From: Sulfitobacter sp. EhC04
GTDB lineage: Bacteria > Pseudomonadota > Alphaproteobacteria > Rhodobacterales > Rhodobacteraceae
Direction: 5' to 3'
Assembly: GCF_001650875.1 (NCBI RefSeq)
Contig: NZ_LXYI01000067.1
Span: forward strand, 1 to 64,000
DNA length: 64,000 nt
This document shows positions 1 through 10,248 of this stretch, piece after piece. The notes under the pieces were generated by a model. That model was not told the origin of the DNA. It did not search any database and was given only the letters and a program-made list of their open reading frames with translations. The position numbers and the translations under genes were made by a program. The stretch's first letter is position 1. Every line of letters begins with the position of its first letter.

Positions 1-280
1 GGCGCAGGATGTCGGCCACGGCCGGGTCCAGCTTGCGCCGCTCGGGTTCCGGGGCGGGCCGGGTCGGCGGTGGCGGGGGTGCGGTTTCCTCGTCCGGTGT
101 CGGCGCGTCGGGCGGCGGCACATCGGCGTCGTCTTCCATCACCTCTTCGGGGGCATGGTCCGGGTGATGCTGAAACCAGGTCTGGCCGCAATTGGAACAT
201 TGCACATCCCGCCCGGCGGTCGGCATGACGTCATCGGGCACTTCATATTGTGCGTCGCAATTCGGACAGGTCAGCCTCAT
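1..280 (-). CDS. Zinc-ribbon (MJ0042-type) domain protein, N-terminal part
   Basis: Only the first 93 codons lie in the window; the gene runs off the left edge. The start is an ATG whose product begins with a CxxC-x19-CxxC zinc ribbon (Cys5, Cys8, Cys28, Cys31; motifs CPNC and CSNC), followed by a stretch rich in Pro, Glu and Asp. This architecture is that of alphaproteobacterial MJ0042-type zinc-finger proteins, which usually carry a transmembrane helix and further domain downstream; that part is not visible. It is divergently transcribed from ftsE. Function unknown. Confidence 0.85.
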   Translation of the reverse strand, partial: MRLTCPNCDAQYEVPDDVMPTAGRDVQCSNCGQTWFQHHPDHAPEEVMEDDADVPPPDAPTPDEETAPPPPPTRPAPEPERRKLDPAVADILR

Positions 281-452
281 TGATGTTCCCGCTGCTCTCC
301 ATGGTCCCGTTTCGGGCCGTTAACCATTTTCAACCAGCATAGTGCAAGTTTTCCGCAGGAAAAGTGCTATCTCGGCGGCAAGCTCCGAAGTGGTGCATTG
401 AATCCCCGGCGGTGCTCAGGCACAACAGGTTAACGAAATCCGGGGAACGTGC

Positions 453-1130
453 GTGATCGAGCTGGAAAATGTGGCCTACAGCTATGGCGGTGGCGAATTG
501 CTGTCGGACATAACGCTGAAACTCGCGCCCGGGTCCTTTCATTTCCTGACTGGTCCCTCGGGCGCGGGCAAGACAACCCTGATGAAACTGTGTTACGGCG
601 CGCTTTTGCCCACGGCGGGGCATGTGCGCCTGTTTGGTGCGGATGTGCGCGGGTTGGGCCGGGATGACATCGCCATGGTGCGCCGCCGGGTCGGGGTGGT
701 GCATCAGGATGTGCAGTTTCTCGATCATCTCGACGTGTCGGAAAACATCAACCTGCCGCTGACCGTATCGGGCCGCAGTGCCGATGCGGCCGGCGATGAC
801 CTGGCCGAGCTGATGTCATGGGTCGGCCTGACCAACCGCGCCGGGGCGCTGCCGCCGGAACTGTCGGGCGGCGAACGCCAGCGTGCCGCCCTGGCGCGGG
901 CCGTGATCATGTCGCCTGATGTGGTGCTGGCGGATGAGCCCACCGGCAACATCGACTGGGACATGTCGCAACGCCTGCTGCGGCTGCTGATCGAGTTGAA
1001 CAAGATGGGCAAGACCGTGCTGATCGCCACCCATGACCTGAGCCTGATCCGCGCCACCAAGGCGCATGTGCAGGCGCGGGTGTTGCGCATCGCGAACCGG
1101 CGCATCCAGTTGGCGGGGGCGGACCTGTGA
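453..1130 (+). CDS. ftsE: Cell division ATP-binding protein FtsE
   Basis: ABC-type ATPase, 225 residues, the usual FtsE length. Walker A GPSGAGKTT is at residues 34-42, the Q-loop Gln near 85, the signature LSGGERQR at 137-144 and Walker B VVLADE at 157-162. In the family, FtsE drives FtsX at the divisome to activate peptidoglycan hydrolases. The start is GTG at 453, directly before the conserved MIELENV opening. The stop overlaps the GTG start of ftsX by 3 nt (GTGA), so the two are translationally coupled. Confidence 0.96.
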   Translation: MIELENVAYSYGGGELLSDITLKLAPGSFHFLTGPSGAGKTTLMKLCYGALLPTAGHVRLFGADVRGLGRDDIAMVRRRVGVVHQDVQFLDHLDVSENINLPLTVSGRSADAAGDDLAELMSWVGLTNRAGALPPELSGGERQRAALARAVIMSPDVVLADEPTGNIDWDMSQRLLRLLIELNKMGKTVLIATHDLSLIRATKAHVQARVLRIANRRIQLAGADL

Positions 1131-2032
1131 AGCTGGGGCCCGGCAGTCTGCGCGCCCTCATGGCGGGAGACCGGCAGGCGGACCGCGTGGTGCCGCCCTC
1201 GGGCTTCACCGCGCAGCTGACCCTTTTTGCCGCTGCCGCGATGGCGTTTCTTGCGGTCTTTGCGCTGGCGCTGTCGCTGGCGGCGGGCCGTCTGGCGGAA
1301 CGCTGGGGGTCGGAGCTTGCCCGGACCGCCACCGTGCGGATCGTGGCCCCGCTGGACCAGCGCACCGCCCAGACCGAGGCGGCGCTGCGGATTCTGGAAA
1401 CCACCAAGGGGGTGGCCACCGCCCGCGCCCTGACGGATGCGGAGCAACAGGCCCTGCTGGCGCCCTGGTTCGGCCCCGACCTCGCGCTGGACGCGCTGCC
1501 GGTGCCGCGCCTGATCGAGGTGATCGAGGACAGCGACGGCATGGATGCCGCCGGTCTGCGCCTGCGGCTGGCCGCCGAGGTGCCGGGCGCGGTGCTGGAT
1601 GATCATGGCCGCTGGCGCGAACCGCTGGTGCAGGCGGCCTCGCGGCTGCGGCTGATCGGCTGGGTTTCGATCGCGCTGATCGCGGCGACAGTGGCGGCGA
1701 TGATCACCCTTGCCGCTCAGGCCGCCCTGGCCGCCAATGCGCAGGTGATCGCGGTGCTGCGCCTGGTGGGCGCGACAGATGATTACATCGCGCAGGCCTT
1801 TGTGCGCCGGTTTACCCTGCGGGCGCTGTCGGGGGCGGCGGCGGGCACGGTTGTGGGCCTGATCGCGGTGGTGTTGCTGCCTAGCGCCTCTGAAACCGGC
1901 GGTTTCCTGACCGGGCTGGGCTTTCGCGGGCTGCACTGGCTGCTGCCCTTCCTGATCCCGCTGCTGGCGGGTGGCGTCGCCTTTGCCGCGACGCGGGCCG
2001 CGGCACGGCGCACGCTGAGGGGGCTTTCATGA
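1127..2032 (+). CDS. ftsX: Cell division permease FtsX
   Basis: Membrane partner of FtsE, 301 residues. One hydrophobic helix lies near residues 27-50, followed by a periplasmic domain (about 55-170) and three further membrane segments between about 180 and 290, the FtsX topology. The family transmits ATP hydrolysis by FtsE to periplasmic amidase activators. The GTG start overlaps the ftsE stop and the stop overlaps the plsC start (ATGA). Confidence 0.93.
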   Translation: MKLGPGSLRALMAGDRQADRVVPPSGFTAQLTLFAAAAMAFLAVFALALSLAAGRLAERWGSELARTATVRIVAPLDQRTAQTEAALRILETTKGVATARALTDAEQQALLAPWFGPDLALDALPVPRLIEVIEDSDGMDAAGLRLRLAAEVPGAVLDDHGRWREPLVQAASRLRLIGWVSIALIAATVAAMITLAAQAALAANAQVIAVLRLVGATDDYIAQAFVRRFTLRALSGAAAGTVVGLIAVVLLPSASETGGFLTGLGFRGLHWLLPFLIPLLAGGVAFAATRAAARRTLRGLS

Positions 2033-2757
2033 TGCTGCAATGGATACGCTCGATCTTCTATGTGGTGCAGGCCACGGTGGCGATGCCGGTCATCGGTCTG
2101 GCCTTTGCCCCCTGGGCGATGTTCTCCAAACGGGGCGCCTATACCGCCTGCAAGAGCTATGCCGCCTGGTGCATGTGGTCGGCGCGCTGGCTGATCGGGC
2201 TGCGCTGCGAGGTGCGTGGCGCGGTGCCGACGGGCGAGGTGCTGATCGCGGCCAAGCATCAGTCCTTCCTTGACATCATCATGATCTTTCACGCCCTCCC
2301 GCGCGCCAAGTTCATCATGAAGCGCGAGATCCTCTGGACCCCGGTGATCGGCCAGTACACCAAGCGGATGCAGATGATCGCGGTGGACCGGGGCAAGCGC
2401 GGCAAGGCGATTGCCAAGATGATCGCGGATGTGGAGGCCGGCAAGATCGAGCCGGGGCAGATCGTGATCTATTCCCAGGGCACCCGCGTCGCCCCCGGCA
2501 CGCGTATCCCCTACAAGGTCGGCAGCGCCGTGCTTTATGACCAGTTGCATCAGCCCTGCGTCCCGGCGGCGACCAATGCGGGCTTTTTCTGGCCGCGCCG
2601 GGGGCTGTACCGGCGTCCGGGCGTGGCGGTGGTCGAATTCCTTGATCCGATTGCGCCGGGGCTGGGCAGGGAGGCCTTTATGCAGAAGCTGGAACAGGAG
2701 GTCGAAACCGCCTCGGACAACCTGCTGGCGGAGGCGGGCTGGCGTGCGGCGGATTGA
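2029..2757 (+). CDS. plsC: 1-acyl-sn-glycerol-3-phosphate acyltransferase (PlsC family)
   Basis: Lysophosphatidic acid acyltransferase, 242 residues, acting at the inner membrane in phospholipid synthesis. An N-terminal hydrophobic segment (about 8-30) precedes the catalytic HX4D motif (His77, Asp82 in HQSFLD). A later block, YSQGTRVAPG, takes the place of the family's substrate-binding PEGTR motif. It is coupled to ftsX by an ATGA overlap and read through by the next gene, forming ftsE-ftsX-plsC-oxidoreductase. Assignment to the family is firm; exact acyl specificity is not visible. Confidence 0.9.
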   Translation: MMLQWIRSIFYVVQATVAMPVIGLAFAPWAMFSKRGAYTACKSYAAWCMWSARWLIGLRCEVRGAVPTGEVLIAAKHQSFLDIIMIFHALPRAKFIMKREILWTPVIGQYTKRMQMIAVDRGKRGKAIAKMIADVEAGKIEPGQIVIYSQGTRVAPGTRIPYKVGSAVLYDQLHQPCVPAATNAGFFWPRRGLYRRPGVAVVEFLDPIAPGLGREAFMQKLEQEVETASDNLLAEAGWRAAD

Positions 2758-3349
2758 GGATGTCGCGGCGCTTGAGGCGCTTTACGGCCCGCCCGGCGCG
2801 CCTGCGCTGCGCAAGGTGGCGGACCGGCTGACGCCGCTTTACCGCAAGTGGATCATGGCCTCGAAGCTGTGCATTCTGACCACGGTGGGGCCGCAAGGCA
2901 CCGATGGCAGCCCGCGGGGTGACGATGGGCCGGTGGTGCTGGAGCTGGATGCGCAGCGGCTGGCGCTGCCCGACTGGCGCGGCAACAACCGGCTGGATTC
3001 GCTGCGCAATATCGTGGTGGATGGAAGGGTGTCGCTGCTGTTCCTGGTGCCGGGATCAAACAACGTGGTGCGGGTGAATGGCACCGCGATCCTGACCGAC
3101 GACGCCAATCTGCGTGCGCGATTCGAAAAGGGTGGCCGCCAGCCCGCCACGGTGATCGTGATTACGATTCAGGAAATCTACAGCCAATGCGCCCGTGCCC
3201 TGATGCGGGCAGGCACCTGGGCGGGCAAGGACGAAAGCGGCGATCTGCCCAGCGTGGGCGATATTCTGGCCGAGATGACCAGCGGCGAAGAGGGCGGCAC
3301 GCCCTATGACGCCGCCTGGGGCGCGAGGGCCGCCAGGACGATGTGGTAA
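2744..3349 (+). CDS. Pyridoxamine 5'-phosphate oxidase-family FMN protein
   Basis: About 201 residues from a GTG start at 2744 that overlaps the 3' end of plsC by 14 nt. An upstream in-frame start inside plsC exists but adds translated plsC DNA and is rejected. The split-barrel flavin domain is recognisable (GPQGTDGSPRGD, LPDWRGNNRLDSLRNI, VRVNGTA). It resembles the MSMEG_1061/TIGR04025 type of FMN-dependent proteins more than PdxH. Substrate unknown. Confidence 0.85.
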   Translation: MRRIEDVAALEALYGPPGAPALRKVADRLTPLYRKWIMASKLCILTTVGPQGTDGSPRGDDGPVVLELDAQRLALPDWRGNNRLDSLRNIVVDGRVSLLFLVPGSNNVVRVNGTAILTDDANLRARFEKGGRQPATVIVITIQEIYSQCARALMRAGTWAGKDESGDLPSVGDILAEMTSGEEGGTPYDAAWGARAARTMW

Positions 3350-3366
3350 TGACAACCTCTGCGCAA

Positions 3367-3409
3367 TAAAAAAGGGGGCATGTATCGCGACACGCCCCCC
3401 TCTCTTTTT
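3367..3409. terminator. Bidirectional hairpin terminator
   Basis: Stem GGGGGC at 3374-3379 pairs with GCCCCC at 3394-3399, extended by TGT/ACA inside, around the loop ATCGCG. A-run on the left and T-run on the right make it a terminator for both converging units (oxidoreductase and lpd). Confidence 0.85.
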
Positions 3410-3452
3410 GGCTGAAAAATATCCCTGCGCAACGCGGGCCGCGCCCGCCACT

Positions 3453-4841
3453 TCACATGTGGATCGGCCCGTCACCACAGGCCAGTGCAGCCTCGCGGAC
3501 CGCTTCGGAATAGGTCGGATGCGCGTGGCATGTCATCGCCAGATCCTGCGCGGAGGCGCCGAATTCCATTGCCACGCAGACCTCGTGGATCAGATCGCCC
3601 GCGCCGGGGCCGATGATATGCGCGCCCAGGATGCGGTCGCTGTCCTTGTCGACGATGATCTTGACGAAACCGTCGCCTGCAAAAACCGCCTTGGCCCGCG
3701 CGTTGCCCATGAAGGAGAACTTGCCGACCTTATAGGCGTGGCCTGCCTCCTTGAGAGTGGCTTCGGTTTCGCCCACGGAGGCGACCTCGGGGTGGGTGTA
3801 GATCACGCCGGGGATCACGCCATAGTTCACATGGCCGTGCTTGCCCGCGATCACCTCCGCCACGGCCATGCCCTCGTCCTCGGCCTTGTGGGCCAGCATC
3901 GGGCCTTCGATCACATCGCCGATGGCGTAGACGCCGCTGACGGAGGTGGCCCAATGGTCATTGACCGCGATCTGGCCGCGCTTGGTCATCTCGACGCCCA
4001 GGGCGTCAAGGCCCACCCCGTCGTGATAGGGTTTGCGCCCTGTCGCCACCAGCACCACATCGGCGTCGATCACATGTTCGCTGTCGTCCTTGCGCAGCTT
4101 GTAATGCACCTTGGCCTTGGTCTTGGTGGCTTCGGTCTTTTGCACGGCTGCGCCCATGATGAAGTTCAGCCCCTGCTTTTTCAGCATCCGCTGAAAAGTT
4201 TTCTGCACCTCGGGGTCCATGCCCGGCGTGATCGCGTCGAGGAATTCCACCACGGTCACTTCCGAGCCGAGCCGGGCATAGACGCTGCCCAGCTCCAGGC
4301 CGATCACACCGGCCCCGATGACCACCATCTTTTTCGGCACCTTGCCCAGTTCCAGCGCGCCGGTGGAAGTCACAACGACCTTTTCATCCACTTCGACGCC
4401 GGGCAGGGAAGATGCCTCCGACCCTGTGGCGATGATGATGTTTTTCGCCTCATGCACCTCGTCGCCGACCTTGACCTTACCGGCCTCGGGGATGCTGCCC
4501 CAGCCTTTCAGCCAGTCGATCTTGTTCTTCTTGAACAGGAATTCGATGCCCTTGGTGTTGGTGTCGATGGTGCTGTCCTTGTAGGCCAGCATCTGTTTCC
4601 AGTCGACCGAGGGGCTTTTGCCCTTCAGCCCCATTTCCGCGAAGTTGTGTTCGGCCTCGTGCAGCATGTGGGAGGCATGCAGCAGCGCCTTGGAGGGGAT
4701 GCAGCCGACGTTCAGGCAGGTGCCGCCCAGGGTCTCGCGGCCTTCGACGCAGGCGGTTTTCAGGCCCAGCTGCGCGCAGCGGATGGCGGCGACATAGCCG
4801 CCGGGGCCGGAGCCGATTACGATGACATCATAGGTGGACAT
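3453..4841 (-). CDS. lpdA: Dihydrolipoyl dehydrogenase (E3)
   Basis: Reoxidises dihydrolipoyl groups of E2 and reduces NAD+; here the E3 of 2-oxoglutarate dehydrogenase, judged from its place at the end of the sucCDAB operon. 462 residues. FAD-binding GSGPGG at 10-15, redox-active disulfide Cys42/Cys47 in [16 protein letters not shown]-binding [10 protein letters not shown] near 177, and the C-terminal catalytic HAHPTYSE. Start ATG is preceded by AAGGAG 7 nt upstream. Confidence 0.97.
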   Translation of the reverse strand: MSTYDVIVIGSGPGGYVAAIRCAQLGLKTACVEGRETLGGTCLNVGCIPSKALLHASHMLHEAEHNFAEMGLKGKSPSVDWKQMLAYKDSTIDTNTKGIEFLFKKNKIDWLKGWGSIPEAGKVKVGDEVHEAKNIIIATGSEASSLPGVEVDEKVVVTSTGALELGKVPKKMVVIGAGVIGLELGSVYARLGSEVTVVEFLDAITPGMDPEVQKTFQRMLKKQGLNFIMGAAVQKTEATKTKAKVHYKLRKDDSEHVIDADVVLVATGRKPYHDGVGLDALGVEMTKRGQIAVNDHWATSVSGVYAIGDVIEGPMLAHKAEDEGMAVAEVIAGKHGHVNYGVIPGVIYTHPEVASVGETEATLKEAGHAYKVGKFSFMGNARAKAVFAGDGFVKIIVDKDSDRILGAHIIGPGAGDLIHEVCVAMEFGASAQDLAMTCHAHPTYSEAVREAALACGDGPIHM

Positions 4842-4882
4842 GTGTGTCTCCTTGGGTGTTGAGCGTGTTTGATCCGAGGGTA

Positions 4883-4898
4883 GGGGGGCCAGCCCCCC
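4883..4898. other. GC hairpin between MAPEG gene and lpdA
   Basis: GGGGGGC and GCCCCCC are adjacent inverted arms, followed by a second GC-rich imperfect repeat to about 4920. It lies in the roughly 100-nt leader of lpdA. There is no clear U-run, so it may be an intra-operon stability or attenuation element rather than a full terminator. Confidence 0.5.
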
Positions 4899-4942
4899 GG
4901 CGCAAGCGCCACCCCCCGGTGGTATTTATTTGAACAATGAAA

Positions 4943-5338
4943 TCAGTAGAGCGCCGCCAGCAGCATCAGCAGGGTGGCAATGAAGCCGATGAACCAGATC
5001 AGCGACCGCCAGGGCCGCAGGCCATAGGCATAGGCCGGGACGTAAAGCAGCCGCGCGATCAGGTAGATCCAGGCGAAAAGCCCGGTCAGCGCAGAGTTCT
5101 GCCCCGACATCTGGATCACCCCCACGGCGATGGCAAAGAGGATCAGCCCTTCGAAGTGGTTGTCAAAGGCGCGGCCGATCCGGGCGGTGCGGTCCGACAT
5201 CGTGTTGTTGGGGGGGCGGTCGCGGGCCGACATGGTGAAGCCGGGCCCCAGCTCGCGGTTGGCAGGCACCGCGTAGAGCGCGAATTGCAGGTATTGCAGG
5301 AGCGCGGCGAGGGTCAAGGCCGTGAGTTCGGGGGTCAT
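4943..5338 (-). CDS. MAPEG family membrane protein
   Basis: 131 residues with four hydrophobic segments and the MAPEG-type motif RAFDNHFEGL. The family covers eicosanoid/glutathione-metabolising membrane enzymes in eukaryotes; bacterial members are mostly uncharacterised. It is the second of two MAPEG genes separated by one small gene, all inside the sucB-lpd interval. Its start overlaps the previous stop (ATGA). Confidence 0.85.
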   Translation of the reverse strand: MTPELTALTLAALLQYLQFALYAVPANRELGPGFTMSARDRPPNNTMSDRTARIGRAFDNHFEGLILFAIAVGVIQMSGQNSALTGLFAWIYLIARLLYVPAYAYGLRPWRSLIWFIGFIATLLMLLAALY

Positions 5339-5598
5339 TTCGTTTCCAGAAAATACGCCGATGAGGAAGTGACCGTGCCGCCATCATCGGCGGCCAGCGC
5401 GTTGGACCTTTCGATCCAGCCCTGCGCCTTGTCGCGGTCGTTGACCTTGAGCAGGAAAAAGGCGTGGGTGTCGCTGTCGGCGTCTTTCCAGACCTGCAAG
5501 ACGGTCAGCCCCGCGTTGCGCCGCGCCTCGTCATCCTTGTCGAAGGCGGCTTTCCAGTCGGTGAAGTTGCTGACGTGCTGGTGGACGATCATCTGCAT
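5335..5598 (-). CDS. Small ABM-like (dimeric alpha/beta-barrel) protein
   Basis: 87 residues, cytosolic. The pattern MIVHQHVSNFTDWKAAFD plus a later ferredoxin-like strand/helix order suggests the antibiotic-biosynthesis-monooxygenase-like dimeric alpha/beta-barrel fold. No cofactor motif. ATGA-coupled to the following MAPEG gene, so the three genes are likely made together. Function unknown. Confidence 0.75.
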   Translation of the reverse strand: MQMIVHQHVSNFTDWKAAFDKDDEARRNAGLTVLQVWKDADSDTHAFFLLKVNDRDKAQGWIERSNALAADDGGTVTSSSAYFLETK

Positions 5599-5611
5599 GG
5601 CGGGAGCCCTT

Positions 5612-5995
5612 TCAAAGCGCCTGGAAATAGAGAACGGCGGTGGCTAGGAACCCGGCCAGCCAGGCCAATGTGCGCACCGCAGGCACGCCAAGGGCATAGA
5701 CCGGCAGGTAGATGATCCGCGCGATCATGAAGACCTGGGCGGCCAGCAGGGTGGTGGCATTGGTCTTGTCCAGCACCTCAAGGATCAGCACGGCGGGGGC
5801 AAAGAGGGTCATTGCCACGATGGAGTTGTTCATCGCGCGTTCGATACGCGCCGCCATGCCCGTGGTGCCGCGGTTGTCGTCGCGGGAGGACATCACGTAG
5901 CCCATGGAAATCTGGGTCATGACCCCCAGCACCTGCAACAGGATGGTGATCATGACCAGCAGGCCATAGGCGATGAGGATGGAGATTTCGGTCAT
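5612..5995 (-). CDS. MAPEG family membrane protein
   Basis: 127 residues, four predicted helices, with the MAPEG-like motif RIERAMNNSIVAM. The start ATG at 5995 (MTEISILIAY) is chosen; an extension upstream would translate the GC-rich hairpin repeat between this gene and sucB. First gene of the MAPEG-ABM-MAPEG trio within the 2-oxoglutarate dehydrogenase operon. Confidence 0.85.
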   Translation of the reverse strand: MTEISILIAYGLLVMITILLQVLGVMTQISMGYVMSSRDDNRGTTGMAARIERAMNNSIVAMTLFAPAVLILEVLDKTNATTLLAAQVFMIARIIYLPVYALGVPAVRTLAWLAGFLATAVLYFQAL

Positions 5996-6023
5996 TGGGT
6001 GCGATCCTTGATAAAGACAAATC

Positions 6024-6081
6024 GTGGGGTGGAAACCCCACCCTACGGTGGATCGGTAGGGTGGGGTTTTCACCCCACCCT
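6024..6081. repeat. Nested GGGTGGGG inverted repeats
   Basis: Four segments alternate: GTGGGGT (6024-6030), ACCCCACCCTAC (6035-6046), GTAGGGTGGGG (6056-6066), CCCCACCCT (6073-6081). Segments 1-2, 2-3 and 3-4 can each form a stable stem, and 2-3 excludes the other two. It sits between sucB and the MAPEG-lpd part of the operon. Confidence 0.8.
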
Positions 6082-6087
6082 GTCGGT

Positions 6088-7281
<1,194 letters not shown>

Positions 7282-7284
7282 GGG

Positions 7285-10248
7285 TTACTTTCCTTTGATG
7301 GTCAGCGCTTCGTCAACGAGAGCGGCTTGTTGTGCTTTGTGCTGGCTCGCCAGACCCGTGGCGGGAGAGGCGGCTGTGGCGCGGCCGACGTAGGTTGGGC
7401 GGCCGTGTTTTGCACCGATGCGGCCCAGGACCCATTCGATGTTCGGTTCGATAAAGCTCCAGGCGCCCTGGTTTTTGGGTTCTTCCTGACACCAGACCAT
7501 GTCGGCATTCTTGAAGCGTTCCAGTTCCTTGACCGCGGATTGCGCGGGGAAGGGGTAGAATTGTTCGAAGCGCAGGATGTAGATGTCGTCAATGCCGCGG
7601 CTGTCGCGTTCTTCCAGCAGGTCGTAGTAGACCTTGCCCGAGCACATGACGACGCGCTTGATCTTGGCGTCGGCCGCCAGCTTGGTCTCCGAATTGCCCT
7701 TTTCCGCGTCGTCCCACAGCACCCGGTGGAAGCTGCTGCCGGTGGTGAACTCCTCGGCCTCGCTGATTGCCATCTTGTGGCGCAGCAGGGATTTGGGCGT
7801 CATCAGCATCAGCGGTTTGCGGTAGCTGCGGTGCAACTGGCGGCGCAGCAGGTGGAAGTAGTTGGCGGGCGTGGTGCAATTGGCCACGATCCAGTTGTCG
7901 CCGCCGCACATGGTCAGGAAACGCTCCAGCCGGGCGGAGGAGTGTTCCGGCCCTTGCCCTTCGTAGCCATGTGGCATCAGGCAGACGAGGCCGGACATGC
8001 GCAGCCATTTGCTTTCGCCCGAGCTGATGAACTGGTCGAACATGATCTGCGCGCCGTTGGCGAAATCGCCGAACTGCGCCTCCCAGAGGGTCAGGGCGTT
8101 GGGTTCGGCCAGCGAATAGCCGTATTCGAACCCCAGCACCGCGTATTCGCTGAGCATGGAGTCGATGACCTCGTATTCCGCCTGGCCCTCGCGGATGTGG
8201 TTGAGCGGATAGTAGCGGTCTTCGGTTTCCTGGTTGATCAGGGCCGAATGGCGCTGGGAGAAGGTGCCGCGCGCCGAGTCCTGACCGGACAGGCGGACCT
8301 TGTAGCCTTCGGTCAGCAGGGAGCCAAAGGCAATCGCCTCGGCGGTGGCCCAGTCGAAGCCCTTGCCATCCTTGAACATTGCCGCTTTCGCCTCAAGCAG
8401 ACGGCCCACTGTCTTGTGCAGGGGGAAGTCATCGGGCGCGGTGGTCAGCGCCTTGCCGACATCGGCCAGGGTTTCCTTGGAAATCGCGGTCTTGCCGCGC
8501 TGGTATTTTTTGTCCTTGGACTTGTCGAGGTGGGACCATTTGCCGTCCAGCCAGTCGGCCTTGTTGGGGCGGTAGTCCTTGCCTGCTTCGAATTCCTCAT
8601 TGAGGTATTTCTGGAAATTGGCCTTCATGTCCTCGATCTCGCCCTCGGGGACGAGGCCGTCCTTGACCAGCCGGTCGGAGTAGAGGCTGAGCGTGGTCTT
8701 CTGGCCCTTGATCTTCTTGTACATGATCGGGTTGGTGAACATCGGCTCGTCGCCTTCGTTGTGACCGAAGCGGCGGTAGCAGATGATGTCGATGACCACG
8801 TCCTTGTGGAACTTCTGGCGGAATTCGGTGGCGACGCGGGCGGCGTGAACAACCGCTTCGGGGTCGTCACCGTTGACGTGGAAGATCGGCGCCTCGACCA
8901 CCAGCGCATTGTCGGTCGGATAGGGCGAGGAGCGCGAGAAATGCGGCGCGGTAGTGAAGCCGATCTGGTTGTTCACCACGATATGCATGGTGCCGCCGGT
9001 GCGGTGACCGCGTAGGCCCGAGAGGGCGAAACATTCCGCCACCACGCCCTGACCCGCAAAGGCGGCATCGCCGTGCAGCAGGATCGGTAGCGCCTTCGTG
9101 CGTTCGTGGTCGTTGATCTGGTCCTGCTTGGCGCGGACCTTGCCCAGCACAACCGGGTTCACCGCCTCAAGGTGGCTGGGGTTGGCGGTCAGGCTGAGGT
9201 GCACGGTGTTGCCGTCAAAGTCGCGGTCCGACGAGGCGCCGAGGTGGTATTTCACATCGCCCGACCCATCGACATCCTCGGGTTTGAAGCTGCCGCCCTG
9301 GAATTCGTTGAAGATCGCCCGGTAGGGTTTCTGCATCACGTTGGCCAGCACCGACAGACGGCCCCGGTGCGGCATCCCGATCACGATATCCTTGACGCCC
9401 AGCTGGCCGCCACGCTTGATGACCTGTTCCATCGCCGGGATCAGGGATTCACCGCCGTCCAGGCCGAACCGCTTGGTGCCCATGTATTTGACGTGCAGGA
9501 ATTTCTCGAAACCTTCGGCCTCGACCAGCTTGTTCAGGATCGCCTTGCGGCCATTCTGGGTAAAGGTGATTTCCTTGCCGTAGCCTTCGATCCGTTCCTT
9601 GAGCCAGCCGGCCTCCTCGGGGTTGGAAATATGCATGTATTGCAGCGCGAAAGTGCCGCAATAGGTGCGTTTCACGATATCGACGATCTGGCTCATGGTG
9701 GCCACTTCGAGGCCCAGCACGTTGTCGATGAAGATCGGACGGTCCATGTCGGCCTTGTTGAAACCATATGATTGCGGGTCCAGTTCGGCATGGGTGCCGG
9801 TATCGCGCATGCCCAGCGGGTCCAGATCGGCGGCAAGGTGCCCGCGGATCCGGTAGGCGCGGATCAGCATCAGGGCGCGGACTGAATCCAGCACCGCGCT
9901 GCGGACCTGTTCCTCGGTGATCCGGGCCCCTTTTTCGGCGGCCTTTTCCTTGATCTTCTTACCTGCGGCGTCTGCTTCTACCGGGTCGGGCCAGATGCCG
10001 GTCAGCGCGCCGATGGTCTCGCCTGCCGGGGCCGGGGGCCAGTCGCTGCGCGCCCAGGAGGGGCCTGCGGCCTCTGCCTTGACGGCGTCGCCGTCGTCGC
10101 CCATCGCCTTGAAGAACGCTTGCCATGCCTCATCCACCGCATTGGGGTCGCTGGCATATCTGGCATACATCTGTTCGAGGTATTCAGCGTTTTCGCCTTC
10201 CATGAAGGATGACGCGTGGAACTGGTCGTTTCCGGGTTGTTCGGTCAT
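7285..10248 (-). CDS. sucA: 2-oxoglutarate dehydrogenase E1
   Basis: Thiamine-diphosphate-dependent E1, 987 residues, the usual size for a full-length SucA. N-terminal E2-interacting segment (ENAEYLEQMYARYASDP), HGDAAFAGQG, the GDDPEAV thiamine-binding region and the FGHNEGDEP block are all intact. The ATG overlaps the stop of the upstream sulfotransferase-like gene (ATGA), with GAGG about 8 nt before it inside that gene. Translation of SucA may therefore depend on that unrelated gene. Confidence 0.97.
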   Translation of the reverse strand: MTEQPGNDQFHASSFMEGENAEYLEQMYARYASDPNAVDEAWQAFFKAMGDDGDAVKAEAAGPSWARSDWPPAPAGETIGALTGIWPDPVEADAAGKKIKEKAAEKGARITEEQVRSAVLDSVRALMLIRAYRIRGHLAADLDPLGMRDTGTHAELDPQSYGFNKADMDRPIFIDNVLGLEVATMSQIVDIVKRTYCGTFALQYMHISNPEEAGWLKERIEGYGKEITFTQNGRKAILNKLVEAEGFEKFLHVKYMGTKRFGLDGGESLIPAMEQVIKRGGQLGVKDIVIGMPHRGRLSVLANVMQKPYRAIFNEFQGGSFKPEDVDGSGDVKYHLGASSDRDFDGNTVHLSLTANPSHLEAVNPVVLGKVRAKQDQINDHERTKALPILLHGDAAFAGQGVVAECFALSGLRGHRTGGTMHIVVNNQIGFTTAPHFSRSSPYPTDNALVVEAPIFHVNGDDPEAVVHAARVATEFRQKFHKDVVIDIICYRRFGHNEGDEPMFTNPIMYKKIKGQKTTLSLYSDRLVKDGLVPEGEIEDMKANFQKYLNEEFEAGKDYRPNKADWLDGKWSHLDKSKDKKYQRGKTAISKETLADVGKALTTAPDDFPLHKTVGRLLEAKAAMFKDGKGFDWATAEAIAFGSLLTEGYKVRLSGQDSARGTFSQRHSALINQETEDRYYPLNHIREGQAEYEVIDSMLSEYAVLGFEYGYSLAEPNALTLWEAQFGDFANGAQIMFDQFISSGESKWLRMSGLVCLMPHGYEGQGPEHSSARLERFLTMCGGDNWIVANCTTPANYFHLLRRQLHRSYRKPLMLMTPKSLLRHKMAISEAEEFTTGSSFHRVLWDDAEKGNSETKLAADAKIKRVVMCSGKVYYDLLEERDSRGIDDIYILRFEQFYPFPAQSAVKELERFKNADMVWCQEEPKNQGAWSFIEPNIEWVLGRIGAKHGRPTYVGRATAASPATGLASQHKAQQAALVDEALTIKGK

